This document shows, piece after piece, positions 8,526-17,130 of a DNA stretch of 64,000 bases (position 1 is the first letter of the stretch; every line of letters begins with the position of its first letter). The position numbers were made by a program, and so were the translations under genes. The stretch comes from Bacillus sp. X1(2014). Its GTDB lineage: Bacteria > Bacillota > Bacilli > Bacillales_B > DSM-18226. The stretch is from positions 62,001 to 126,000 of the forward strand of contig NZ_VEED01000013.1 of the NCBI RefSeq assembly GCF_007678255.1. Direction: 5' to 3'. Under the pieces are notes generated by a model. The model saw nothing but the letters and a program-made list of their open reading frames with translations, was not told where the DNA came from and ran no database searches.

Positions 8526-10601
8526 ATGATCCCAGCAAAAATAGATCCTTTTTCAATTACTACAATTAGCAAAAAAAGCGTGGAATCCATCTTCGATTGG
8601 TTCGATCACCATAAACAAACGTTCTATACACTTGGTTGGTCCTTTCTTAGTAATCAGCAGCAAATGGAAGAGCTTTTTTACCGGTCCGTTTTAAAAGTCC
8701 ACAAGGAATTGCCTCGATTTAAAAGTGAAACATCATTCGAAACGTGGGTTACATCCATTTTCATACATACCTGCCGTGAGCTTTGTAAAGAAAGAAGTGT
8801 ACAAGTGTCAGAAGAAAGTGAACCACGTCAGGATATCTTTAAAGCACTTGATCAATTGAAAGAGTACGAGAAAGAAGCGATGGTCCTTACCTATGTAAAA
8901 GGACTGTCTCATGAGGAAGCGGCACATCTTCTCCAAGTTTCAGTGGAAAAGATGAAAGAGCTTTTGTTTTCCGGAATTCAGTCACTTAGAAAAGAAATGG
9001 GGTACGGATCACACTATAATGGCTGTAAGGAATATCATAAGGATTACATTGATTATTTAGAAAGAACCCTGGATCGGTCGAAAAAGATTGATTTTGAGAT
9101 ACATATTTATCATTGTCAAGACTGCCAGGATGATTTAGCTGTCTTTCAGGATGTCATGCTAACCATGTTAAATCTTACTGAAGGGATAGAGAATTTCCAT
9201 GTGCCAGCAGATCTCATGGTGAACGTCAAAGCTAGGATGGCAGAAAAGGAGAAGCTCAGACAACAGAAGAACAAGAAACGTATAAGAATAGGAATTGTTT
9301 TGGCAAGTTTTTTTGCATTATTAATAGGGATAGAAGTTTTTACAGGGACTTTTACCAGCCTTTACTATACATGGACAGAAAAAGATCAGGAATTGCGTCC
9401 CTTTCTGCAACGGGACCTTGGTGAAAGGCTGAACCTAGAAACGGAAAGCGCTGGGGTGAAAATTAAGATCAGAAGTGCGATTGCTGATGATATTCAGACG
9501 CTCGTATTTTATGAAATCGAAGATACAAATGATGAAAATCAATATATGATGAATTATGATGATGGGGTTTTTGTGGAGAATGAACTTGAAATCATGAATA
9601 CTGAAGGCCATCCTAGGTATTATCCTCCTGACCTTAAGTCTGAAGAAAATAATAAAGAAAAGAACGTGTTTCAAGGGAAGATTAGTCTGATGCCACTCAA
9701 AACGGAAAATGGGACGATCAAACTGAAGATCACAAAGCTCCTGAAATTGATTCGTGATTCCTCTGACCGGAATGATATTAGCGCTAACGAGAACATAGGA
9801 TATGAAACAGGGGAATGGAACTTTGAGATTCCTGTGACAAAACAGCCTTCCGTTGAATATGCCTTGAATGAACAAATAGAAGTCGAGGGAGTCCCGGTTC
9901 GATTTGATAAACTAACCATAGCTCCAACAGCCACGATTCTGCAATATGGGATTAATAATGAAAAGCCAGAGAAAATGATTGATGTTCTTAATTTTGACAA
10001 TCTGGAAGTGAACAATAAAAAAGTGAAACCTGATATATATGGCAGCTCTTTTATGGACTCACAACAAGACATGAATTGGACTACTTTTCAAACAAACTTT
10101 GACCCTTTTTTTGGAGAAAAGCCAAAAGAGGTTAACGTTCAACTCGGATCTATTAATTTAACGTTTCAAGACCCAAAAACCATCGAACTGGATGCTACTA
10201 AGCAATATCCTCAAACTTTTGAATATGCAGGCAGTACAATCTCTATCGACAAACTGGAGGTTGGACAGCCTTCCATTATTGTCATAAGCGATCATGAAAT
10301 TAAGAATCGAGCGTATGAGGCGCTTAACTTCAATATTGTGGGAGAGGATGAAAATGAGTCTGTTTCGATGGAGATGAATACGGATGGAGTGCTTGTTGAT
10401 AAAAACGGGATGGAATACGATACAGATAAAATGACTGTCCCATTTGAAGAAATCGAGCGGCCTCGCTATTTTGTTACCGTTCAAACCATGAAGATAGACG
10501 GTAACGGCGCTGGGGAGAAAGTGATTCCCAAAAGGCTGCAGATTTTTGGATATAGTTCAACGAAATTTTTGGATGATGTTGTGAAGATTTCTTTTAAATA
10601 A
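8526..10601 (+). CDS. Single-chain ECF sigma factor / zinc anti-sigma / DUF4179 membrane protein
   Basis: This 691-residue fusion has three parts. Residues about 20-160 are an ECF sigma factor: region 2 around 'ELFYRSVLKVHKELPRF', region 4 around 'LTYVKGLSHEEAAHLLQVS'. Residues about 167-215 form a zinc anti-sigma motif with C167 and H193-x3-C197-x2-C200. One transmembrane helix (about 252-275) follows, then an extracytoplasmic DUF4179/DUF5643-like region to the end. Such proteins would keep a sigma domain at the membrane until released. The GGGGG site precedes two overlapping ATGs: 8522 gives only a 15-codon ORF, 8526 gives this protein. A split version of the module lies at 49993-51609. The target genes are unknown. 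Confidence 0.85.
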   Translation: MIPAKIDPFSITTISKKSVESIFDWFDHHKQTFYTLGWSFLSNQQQMEELFYRSVLKVHKELPRFKSETSFETWVTSIFIHTCRELCKERSVQVSEESEPRQDIFKALDQLKEYEKEAMVLTYVKGLSHEEAAHLLQVSVEKMKELLFSGIQSLRKEMGYGSHYNGCKEYHKDYIDYLERTLDRSKKIDFEIHIYHCQDCQDDLAVFQDVMLTMLNLTEGIENFHVPADLMVNVKARMAEKEKLRQQKNKKRIRIGIVLASFFALLIGIEVFTGTFTSLYYTWTEKDQELRPFLQRDLGERLNLETESAGVKIKIRSAIADDIQTLVFYEIEDTNDENQYMMNYDDGVFVENELEIMNTEGHPRYYPPDLKSEENNKEKNVFQGKISLMPLKTENGTIKLKITKLLKLIRDSSDRNDISANENIGYETGEWNFEIPVTKQPSVEYALNEQIEVEGVPVRFDKLTIAPTATILQYGINNEKPEKMIDVLNFDNLEVNNKKVKPDIYGSSFMDSQQDMNWTTFQTNFDPFFGEKPKEVNVQLGSINLTFQDPKTIELDATKQYPQTFEYAGSTISIDKLEVGQPSIIVISDHEIKNRAYEALNFNIVGEDENESVSMEMNTDGVLVDKNGMEYDTDKMTVPFEEIERPRYFVTVQTMKIDGNGAGEKVIPKRLQIFGYSSTKFLDDVVKISFK

Positions 10602-10639
10602 ACTAATTGCTATAACGGGCGCTAGACTATGAAGATTAG

Positions 10640-10668
10640 AGCTGTCATTTTGGCAGCTTTTTCTTTTT
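10640..10668 (+). terminator. Intrinsic terminator of the sigma/anti-sigma fusion gene
   Basis: AGCTGTC (10640-10646) pairs with GGCAGCT (10652-10658), followed by TTTTCTTTTT. Confidence 0.85.
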
Positions 10669-10702
10669 GTATTAGTGGGGAAGTTTAGTCTTAGTAACCA
10701 TC

Positions 10703-10938
10703 AAAAGTATAATAAGCGGAGATTTTCCGGTTAGATGTAGAATGGAGCTCGTTTCGGGGAAAATAAGGGGAGATTTTCCGACTACGGAAAGCAAAATCTC
10801 CCTTTTTTACGTTTTTCGAGTCAATAGGCGGAATCTCTCCGTTTATTTAAGCCTTTTTTAATAATAATTACAAGTTAAGCGGAATCTCTCCGTCTATTTA
10901 TCAGCGGGGGGCTTAACCTGATTCCCCAACCGATAAAT
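10703..10938 (+). repeat. Dispersed palindromic repeat, copy 1
   Basis: This ~236-bp non-coding element begins at AAAAGTATAATAAGCGG and ends near TTAACCTGATTCCCCAACC. It contains two forward units, AATAAGCGGAGATTTTCCG (from 10711) and a variant at about 10762-10780, and two inverted units, GGCGGAATCTCTCCG (from 10827) and one near 10878. A local hairpin GGGGAGATTTT/AAAATCTCCC lies at 10767-10803. It sits between two convergent genes. Related copies lie at 23986-24214 and 55449-55682. The rest of the 10602-11063 gap shows only the upstream terminator. Confidence 0.85.
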
Positions 10939-11063
10939 GACCTCTGTTCCTAGATGCGGAAATCAGCAGCTTTTTATCGACCAGCTTTGAAAGATCAATC
11001 AATAATATGAACCTATTTTTTAGAGGAAATGACTCTAATTGGGCATTTGCGATAGTTTCTCTA

Positions 11064-11960
11064 TCAAATGTTGATATTCCCTTCGATCGTTATTACCGCT
11101 GTTCCAGCTACTTCAATGATTGGTGCATTATTTTCGGAATGAACCGTTATATATAATGTACCTGGTCTGCCAATTGCGTGGCCTTGACCTATTTTAAGAT
11201 GATGAGTTTGTTTATTTGAAAGAAATCCTTCTAAAAACAAATACCCGGCTAAGGCGCCATTTGCTGCACCAGTTACAGGATCCTCGTTGATTCCGATGCC
11301 AGGGGCGAAATCTCTTGTATAAATATCAAACTCCCCATTTGTATCAAAGGTAAATAAATGAGTGGTTGAAATATTATACTCCCGATTCATGCTGCCTAAC
11401 TCTTTTAGTTGCGGCTCAGCTAAATCAATCGCTTTACGTGTTTTTACTGGAACAAGCAGATGCCAGTTTCCGGTATTGCTTAGTTGAATTGGATATCTTT
11501 CATCCAGATCAGTTGTTTGAATACCGGCTAGTTGGGCAAGTGTGTCTTTATTGATTTCAATTTCTTTCACCCTTGGAGCTACCTGGGTCATAGAAACACT
11601 AATCAATTGATTGTTTTCTTTTATCCATTTTACCGGAATCAATCCTACATTGGTTTCAAAAACAATCTGATCAGCTTTTTCTAACCAATTGTATTTGGTT
11701 CCAAGTAACCATGATAGACCAATTGTTGCGTGGCCGCAAAAATTAATTTCCTCCAGCGGTGTAAAATATCGCACTTTAAAATCTGCCTCAGGATGAGACG
11801 AAGGCAATAAAAAAACGGACTCTGGAAGGTTCAATTCATTGGCAATTTTTTGCATCTCTTCCGCACATAAAATTTCCGCATGGGGAATGACCCCCGCAGG
11901 ATTTCCACCAAACGATACATCGGTAAAAGCATCAATATGGTAAACTGGGATTTGTTTCAT
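11064..11960 (-). CDS. PhzF family isomerase-like protein
   Basis: This 298-residue protein has the two-lobed fold of the phenazine-biosynthesis PhzF / diaminopimelate-epimerase family. Visible marks are AFTDVSFGGNPAGV at the N-terminus, the catalytic Glu in LNLPESVF, the GHATIG motif, and EDPVTGAANGALAGY near residue 228. It is an isomerase by family; no phenazine genes are present, so the substrate is unknown. The start has an AAGGAGGAG site. A LysR regulator is transcribed divergently 156 bases away and is the likely controller. Confidence 0.88.
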   Translation of the reverse strand: MKQIPVYHIDAFTDVSFGGNPAGVIPHAEILCAEEMQKIANELNLPESVFLLPSSHPEADFKVRYFTPLEEINFCGHATIGLSWLLGTKYNWLEKADQIVFETNVGLIPVKWIKENNQLISVSMTQVAPRVKEIEINKDTLAQLAGIQTTDLDERYPIQLSNTGNWHLLVPVKTRKAIDLAEPQLKELGSMNREYNISTTHLFTFDTNGEFDIYTRDFAPGIGINEDPVTGAANGALAGYLFLEGFLSNKQTHHLKIGQGHAIGRPGTLYITVHSENNAPIIEVAGTAVITIEGNINI

Positions 11961-12003
11961 GTTATTTCTCCTCCTTGAACTTTTGTACTTTAATCATATG
12001 CAC

Positions 12004-12019
12004 TACTTATGTATAAGTA
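12004..12019. promoter_or_regulatory. Palindrome between phzF-like and lysR genes
   Basis: TACTTAT-GT-ATAAGTA is a perfect 16-base palindrome in the divergent intergenic region, in the place and style expected of a LysR-type operator. Confidence 0.5.
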
Positions 12020-12116
12020 AAATGAATATTATGAATCGAATACATGAGAAATTTTAATGTAAATTCACCTCAAAAATAAATAAGTGCCCTTATTTTAGGA
12101 AACGGAGGAGGGAACC

Positions 12117-13001
12117 ATGACTGTTTTTCAATATGAAGTATTTCTTAAGGTTGTAGACACAGGGAATTTTACGAAGGCTGGCGAAAATTTAGGACTCACT
12201 CAATCTGGTGTCAGCCATAATATATCTGCTTTGGAGTCAGAACTGGGGATAATTCTATTAAATAGAGGCAGAAATGGGGTTTCATTGACGGATGCAGGAA
12301 AACGGATGATTGGTCATATGAGGAATATTGTGTCAGAGTCGGAACAGATTAAACAAAAGACGGCTGCAATTCTTGGGATAGAATTGGGTAAAGTTAAGAT
12401 CGGAAGTTTTCCAAGCGCTTCAGCTAAATTATTGCCTGGCGTTATTTCTTATTTCAAAAGCAGGTATGAAGGGATTGAGTTGGAGCTATATGAGGGGAGC
12501 TATGACAAAATTACTGAATGGGTAGAAAGTGGAGTGGTCGATATTGGATTTGTTTCGCTGCCGGTTAAAAGGTTGGAGACGATTCCTCTTTTAAAAGATA
12601 AATTAGTTGTGCTAGTACCTAGCGGTCACCCTTTCCATGAGCATAAGTCCTTAACCATAGAGGAGTTATCGCAGGTACCCTTTATCTTGCCAAAGGCAGG
12701 CTGTGAGGTACTGATCAAGGAAAGGTTTCAATCCAAAGGATTAAAACCTAATATTCAATTTGAGATAGAAGATAATCAAACCATTATCTCAATGGTCCTA
12801 GAAGGACTTGGGCTAACCGTTGTTCCTCGATTAACATTACCAAACTGGTTGACACAAATTTCTACTGTTGAACTTGTTCCTGAAACCTATCGTTCTATTG
12901 GATTAGCAGTAAAGTCTATTAAGGATTGTACGCCTGCTGTAAAAGAATTTATCATTGCCTCGCAAAAATTTGTGGAAATAAATAGTGGAAACTCTCTCTA
13001 G
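12117..13001 (+). CDS. LysR family transcriptional regulator
   Basis: This 294-residue protein has an N-terminal winged helix-turn-helix (residues about 1-60, with FTKAGENLGLTQSGVSHNISALE) and a periplasmic-binding-like effector domain (about 90-290). LysR regulators usually control a divergent neighbour and themselves; here the PhzF-like gene is the obvious target and a palindrome lies between them. The start has an excellent GGAGGAGGG site. The effector is unknown. Confidence 0.9.
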   Translation: MTVFQYEVFLKVVDTGNFTKAGENLGLTQSGVSHNISALESELGIILLNRGRNGVSLTDAGKRMIGHMRNIVSESEQIKQKTAAILGIELGKVKIGSFPSASAKLLPGVISYFKSRYEGIELELYEGSYDKITEWVESGVVDIGFVSLPVKRLETIPLLKDKLVVLVPSGHPFHEHKSLTIEELSQVPFILPKAGCEVLIKERFQSKGLKPNIQFEIEDNQTIISMVLEGLGLTVVPRLTLPNWLTQISTVELVPETYRSIGLAVKSIKDCTPAVKEFIIASQKFVEINSGNSL

Positions 13002-13122
13002 GAATACTAGAATCCAAGGACAGGAACTTTTAAAAAATAGGAAGAGGCAGGAGCAGCCAACTAAGATCCGTTAAGGTGAAACTTACCGTATGTAAATGAG
13101 GTTTTTCTATTAAAAAATTAAA

Positions 13123-13167
13123 AAGCCAAAAATGAACAAGTTAGAAATACTTGTAAATTTTTGGCTT
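13123..13167 (-). terminator. Long hairpin, terminator for the purine permease
   Basis: AAGCCAAAAAT..AACAAGT pairs with ACTTGT..ATTTTTGGCTT (19-bp stem, two mismatches). On the minus strand a T-rich tail follows, which suits the gene at 13304-14590. The remainder of 13002-13303 shows nothing recognisable. Confidence 0.65.
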
Positions 13168-13303
13168 GTACAGATCATTGTTTAAGAAGATAATCAGGTG
13201 TTGGTTCATTTGATTAAATTCTTTTCCTACAAAATACTTGAGGGTAAGGGTACTTTTGATATAGTAGAGAACTTTTTTGCGCCCACTTAATGAGTTCCTA
13301 CTC

Positions 13304-14590
13304 TTAAAATACATATGGAATTACAAAATTGCTTATAAACAGAATAGCAATCAAATATAGCGCAGGGTGAACTTCCTTCCCTTTCCCCATTAAAAGCTTC
13401 ATTAATGGGTATAGAATAAAGCCGATAGCCATGCCATCTGCAATGCTATACGTCAATGGAATCAGTACAATAATTAGAAGTGCTGGGAAACTCTCTGTTA
13501 AATCGTCCATTGAAATATGAACAATGTTCTGCAGCATGAGTACACCGATTAAGATTAGAATGGGCGATACCGCACTGGCGGGAACCATTTTAATCACTGG
13601 AATAAACAAGATCGAAATAAGAAACATAAACCCGGCAACAACGCTGGTTAAGCCTGTTCTTCCACCAGCGGTAATCCCCGCTGCAGCTTCCACTGATGAA
13701 ACGGTAGGACTCGTTCCAAAGATTCCAGCAGATAAAACCGAAACAGCAGTTGCCTGGAGTGATTTTTTACTGCTCTCAGGGCGGTTTAACATCTTGCTCT
13801 GCCCATGGATCAAGCCGATATTTTCAAACAAAACCACCATTGCAAATGAAATGGATGTTAGCCAGAATACGATATTACCTGCTTGTGCCCACGAAGCCTT
13901 CCCAAACACGTCAAAGTATTCATGGAATGATGCCCTTGAAAAAGAAGCTCCCTCAAAAGTGGCTCCCCCAAGCCAAATCGATAATAACGAGGTAATCATA
14001 ATACTTAATAAAAGATTTCCTGGCACATTTTTAATAAATAAAAAAACCGTAATAATCAAACCAATAAATGTCGTGATGACTGAGGGACTGCTTAAATCCC
14101 CAATGGCAAGCAGGGTGTGCTCAGAATTCGTAATAATACCAGCATTGTCAAACCCAATTAAAATCAATAAAATTCCAATACCAATCGTAATGGCTTCTTT
14201 TAAGGAATTAGGAATGGCGGATGTAATTACTTTCGCCATTGGTGTAAAGGCAATAGCAACAAAGATCAACCCTGAAACAAAAGTCATCGCCAACGCTTCC
14301 TGCCATGTAAATCCCCCTGATTGAACGATGGTATAGGTAAACATGGCATTGAGCCCCATACCAGGAATGAGAAGAAGCGGTGTATTACTCCATAATCCTG
14401 CAAGTATACATCCCAAAAAACTAGTTAATATTGTCGCAATGATTCCCGCCTCCATTGGAATTCCAGCCACTGCCAAAATCGTTGCGTTAACAATAATAAT
14501 GTAGACCGCGGTTATATATGAAATAAAACCTGCAGAAAATTCGGTTGAGATTGTCGTACCATGTTCATGTAATTTAAAAAATCGTTCCAT
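13304..14590 (-). CDS. Purine/xanthine-type permease, NCS2 AzgA-like family
   Basis: This polytopic membrane protein of 428 residues has about 12-13 hydrophobic segments. Its N-terminal LHEHGTTISTEFSAGFISYI and PGMGLNAMFTYTIVQ, together with GTSPTVSSVEAAAGITAGGRTG in mid-protein, identify the AzgA branch of nucleobase transporters (PbuG, PbuO). These import adenine, guanine or hypoxanthine with protons. The divergent LysR gene 119 bases away probably controls it. No purine salvage genes are adjacent, so the specific base is undetermined. Confidence 0.85.
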   Translation of the reverse strand: MERFFKLHEHGTTISTEFSAGFISYITAVYIIIVNATILAVAGIPMEAGIIATILTSFLGCILAGLWSNTPLLLIPGMGLNAMFTYTIVQSGGFTWQEALAMTFVSGLIFVAIAFTPMAKVITSAIPNSLKEAITIGIGILLILIGFDNAGIITNSEHTLLAIGDLSSPSVITTFIGLIITVFLFIKNVPGNLLLSIMITSLLSIWLGGATFEGASFSRASFHEYFDVFGKASWAQAGNIVFWLTSISFAMVVLFENIGLIHGQSKMLNRPESSKKSLQATAVSVLSAGIFGTSPTVSSVEAAAGITAGGRTGLTSVVAGFMFLISILFIPVIKMVPASAVSPILILIGVLMLQNIVHISMDDLTESFPALLIIVLIPLTYSIADGMAIGFILYPLMKLLMGKGKEVHPALYLIAILFISNFVIPYVF

Positions 14591-14659
14591 TTCAATCCCC
14601 TTTCTAACGACCGATGAAATCGATAGTTATCATATCATGGACTTACACTATACGAAAAA

Positions 14660-14674
14660 TATATAATTTATATA
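14660..14674. promoter_or_regulatory. AT-rich palindrome between permease and lysR
   Basis: TATATAA-T-TTATATA is a perfect 15-base palindrome in the divergent gap. It could be a LysR operator, although AT-rich promoter DNA produces such symmetry readily. Confidence 0.3.
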
Positions 14675-14709
14675 GAAACCATACATTTTTTATATAGTAG
14701 GAGAAATCA

Positions 14710-15588
14710 ATGGACATTAAACAATTACGGTATTTTATAGCAATAGCTGAGGAAAAGAATATTACGGCGGCTGCTAATCGGCTGCATATGTCTCAACCAC
14801 CGCTCAGCATACAGTTGAAACAATTGGAGGATGAGCTAGGTGTTAGATTAATCGAGCGAAAGGGTAAGAGTATGGAGTTAACTGATAAAGGAAATGTGCT
14901 CTATAATCGTGCTTTGCATCTTGTGAACAGTGTGGAAGAACTAAAAAATGAGTTAAAGGAAACAGATGAGGGGAAAAGGGGCGTTCTCTCTGTGGGGATC
15001 AATACCTTACCGGTTACGGGGTTTCCAGAAATGCTCCAATCCTTCCACAAAAAATATCCCCTTGTTTCTGTAAAAGTTGTTCAAAATGATTCTCTTTATT
15101 TAGCGGAAATGGTAAAAACGAGGGCTATTGAAATGGCATTTGTACGGCTTCCACTTGAACATCGTGGTTTGACTTATCATCATCTAATTAATGAGCCCTT
15201 TGTTTTCGTGAGTAAGAAGGAGGTAAATATACAATCTTTGGAAGAAATTTCTCATATGCCCCTAATTATTCCAAGTTCTGAGGGCCTAGGCATCTATAAC
15301 ACTATTCATGAGGCATTTTCTAGACAGAAGCTTCCACTAATAAGTATTGCGGAATGCTCTGATATGCAAGTATTAATGGAGATGGTTAAGGGAGGGATGG
15401 GAGCAACAATCGTGCCAAAATCTGTTTTAGATGTCTATGGAAACACAAGTCTCTACTCAACACCGATTAAGGATGCTAATTTAACCTCTTCTCTAGGAGT
15501 CATTTGGCTTGAACATCATTTTGTCTCAGCACCTGTAAAAAATTTTTTTGAGCTGGTCAAGGAATCATATAGGCTTTCACAGCTTTAA
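14710..15588 (+). CDS. LysR family transcriptional regulator
   Basis: This 292-residue LysR protein opens with MDIKQLRYFIAIAEEKN and has a helix-turn-helix at about 18-37 (ITAAANRLHMSQPPLSIQLK) and an effector domain from about 90. The PPLSIQLKQLE variant is common in the BenM/CatM/AlsR-like subgroup. It is divergent from the purine permease, its likely target. The ribosome site is TAGGAG. The effector cannot be inferred. Confidence 0.9.
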   Translation: MDIKQLRYFIAIAEEKNITAAANRLHMSQPPLSIQLKQLEDELGVRLIERKGKSMELTDKGNVLYNRALHLVNSVEELKNELKETDEGKRGVLSVGINTLPVTGFPEMLQSFHKKYPLVSVKVVQNDSLYLAEMVKTRAIEMAFVRLPLEHRGLTYHHLINEPFVFVSKKEVNIQSLEEISHMPLIIPSSEGLGIYNTIHEAFSRQKLPLISIAECSDMQVLMEMVKGGMGATIVPKSVLDVYGNTSLYSTPIKDANLTSSLGVIWLEHHFVSAPVKNFFELVKESYRLSQL

Positions 15589-15696
15589 GACATCTTTATC
15601 TGATTATCCTGAAAAATAATAATCAAAAAGTGATCAAATTTGACAATAGATTTGATATCTTTAGCATTTGATGATGATGAGTGTTTAAAAAAAGAA

Positions 15697-15719
15697 TCCC
15701 CTGGGTTTATCCAGGGGGA
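15697..15719 (-). terminator. Hairpin with minus-strand T tail
   Basis: TCCCCTGG (15697-15704) pairs with CCAGGGGGA (15711-15719). An A run on the left gives a T tail for minus-strand transcripts. The lysR gene converges from the left, so it may also end that transcript. Confidence 0.6.
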
Positions 15720-15739
15720 GAAGTTATTTTAGGTAGTAT

Positions 15740-15786
15740 TTATCTCTAAAAGAAGTGTCAGCAATCTTGTCTACATAAAATTCACC
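15740..15786 (-). pseudogene. Duplicated 3' end of the histidine phosphatase gene
   Basis: These 47 bases are identical to 17141-17187, the last coding bases of the histidine phosphatase gene on the same strand. Read on the minus strand they would encode the GEFYVDKIADTSFR end. No rest of the gene is present here, so this is a leftover of a duplication or rearrangement. Confidence 0.7.
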
Positions 15787-15802
15787 ATTCTAAATAAATT
15801 AA

Positions 15803-15834
15803 AAAAGTCCTTATCGATACATAAGGACTTTTGA
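15803..15834 (-). terminator. Intrinsic terminator of the NlpC/P60 gene
   Basis: A perfect 12-bp stem, AAAAGTCCTTAT (15803-15814) with ATAAGGACTTTT (15821-15832), lies immediately after the stop codon of the minus-strand gene. Confidence 0.85.
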
Positions 15835-15836
15835 AA

Positions 15837-16643
15837 CTAGAGTTGTCTTGCTCCAAGATAGCGAGATTTCCAGTAAGAGATATTCATATTGGAAATTTCA
15901 ACTCCTCGGGAACCAGAATGAACGAACTTACCATTTCCCACGTAGATTCCCATATGTGAAGGACCTTTTTTATACGTTTCGTAATAGACAAAATCGCCAA
16001 CGGATAAAGTAGACACAGGTTTCATCTTGTTCCAATATCCAGCAACAGTCTGACGAGATACGGATTTTTGTTTGTTGATCACATAGTAAATAAATCCACT
16101 GCAATCAAAACCGCTTGGAGTAGTTCCTCCCCACTTGTAAGGGCTGCCAACCACAGTTTTAGCGTTTTGAATCAACTTGTTTTTATTAATGGTAGACACT
16201 GCAGGTTTATTTGCTGCGGGAGCTGGAGCAACAGGTGATGTTACAGTACCACTACTAATTTTTAATTTTTGACCTATTCTAATTAGATCCGATTTCAATC
16301 GATTCCCCGCTTTTAATTGTGTCACAGTTGTCCTATACTTCTTCGCGATTGATGACAAGCTATCACCGGATCTTACCGTATATACTAATGAAGATGAACT
16401 AGTGCTAGATTTAGTCACGACCTTGCCTTTTTCAGGTATGTATATACTTTGACCTATTTTGATTCTATCACTTGATAATTTATTAGCTTTCTTAATCTCT
16501 GAAACTGATACTTTATATTGCTTTGAATACTTTGATAAAGTATCCCCACTTTTAACTTTGATTGTTGCAGCCATGGCCGACGTACTATATAAAGAAGTCC
16601 CGAATACGGTAGCTGTAACGAATGCTATAATTTTCTTTTTCAT
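15837..16643 (-). CDS. Secreted LysM-LysM-NlpC/P60 peptidoglycan endopeptidase
   Basis: This cell-wall hydrolase of 268 residues starts with a signal peptide (MKKKIIAFVTATVFGTSLYS, cleavage near AMA-A). Two LysM domains (about 28-70 and 83-127, each with SGDSLSSIAKKY-type motifs) bind peptidoglycan. The C-terminal NlpC/P60 domain (about 150-268) carries the catalytic Cys in FDCSGF and His in SHMGIYVG. The family, e.g. LytE, LytF and CwlS of B. subtilis, cuts D-gamma-glutamyl-diaminopimelate bonds, mainly for cell separation. The start was set by AAGGGG seven bases ahead; the ORF extends 17 codons upstream without a signal. Confidence 0.92.
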   Translation of the reverse strand: MKKKIIAFVTATVFGTSLYSTSAMAATIKVKSGDTLSKYSKQYKVSVSEIKKANKLSSDRIKIGQSIYIPEKGKVVTKSSTSSSSLVYTVRSGDSLSSIAKKYRTTVTQLKAGNRLKSDLIRIGQKLKISSGTVTSPVAPAPAANKPAVSTINKNKLIQNAKTVVGSPYKWGGTTPSGFDCSGFIYYVINKQKSVSRQTVAGYWNKMKPVSTLSVGDFVYYETYKKGPSHMGIYVGNGKFVHSGSRGVEISNMNISYWKSRYLGARQL

Positions 16644-16786
16644 TTGTATCCCCTTAGTAATCGTTTCTTTTACTAATTTTAGTTTACCTATCACTTGAAT
16701 AATTTGCTATAATTTGTCGAAATCGTAAAATTAATGTAATGACTTTGTAATAAATTGTAGTTAATCAGATATTGATAGTTTGTTAA

Positions 16787-16978
16787 AAGGAACCTCAAAT
16801 AGCCATAAGCCGCCTACAAGGTATGGGAATAGAGGGAATGATGATTACCGGGGATAATCATCAGACAGCAAAAGCAATAGCTGGACAAGTAGGTATAGAA
16901 AATGAAATTGCTGAGGTTCTTCCTGAAGGAAAGGCTGATGAAATTAAGTATAGAGTTGGTTATGTTTCACTTTTATAA
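16787..16978 (+). pseudogene. Heavy-metal P-type ATPase fragment
   Basis: Translated, these bases give about 54 residues of a P1B-type ATPase hinge and P-domain: [19 protein letters not shown] (the conserved TGDN loop), [13 protein letters not shown] and [13 protein letters not shown], then unrelated residues and a stop. The phosphorylation site (DKTGT), the membrane helices and the C-terminal Mg-binding loop are absent on both sides. It is a truncated remnant of a CopA/CadA/ZntA-like gene. Confidence 0.75.
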
Positions 16979-17008
16979 GGGGGTGCGTTACCGGAAAGCC
17001 CCAATGAG

Positions 17009-17048
17009 AAAAGGCTCTGACCAAGAGGGAGTCGTCAGAGCCTTTTTT
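17009..17048 (+). terminator. Intrinsic terminator downstream of the ATPase fragment
   Basis: AAAAGGCTCTGAC (17009-17021) pairs with GTCAGAGCCTTTT (from 17034) with a T tail. It may be the original terminator of the lost ATPase gene. It could also act on the minus strand. Confidence 0.8.
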
Positions 17049-17130
17049 CATTGTGATTTTGGGATATTCTTTTTGCAAGAATTTCATACTATATGGCTTA
17101 TTAGTACTTATACTAGTCCATCTAAATATC

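Noticed and set aside
13524..14324. 266-codon plus-strand open frame inside the purine permease gene
   Set aside because: It is antisense to a clear NCS2 transporter, has no ribosome site and shows no recognisable protein family.
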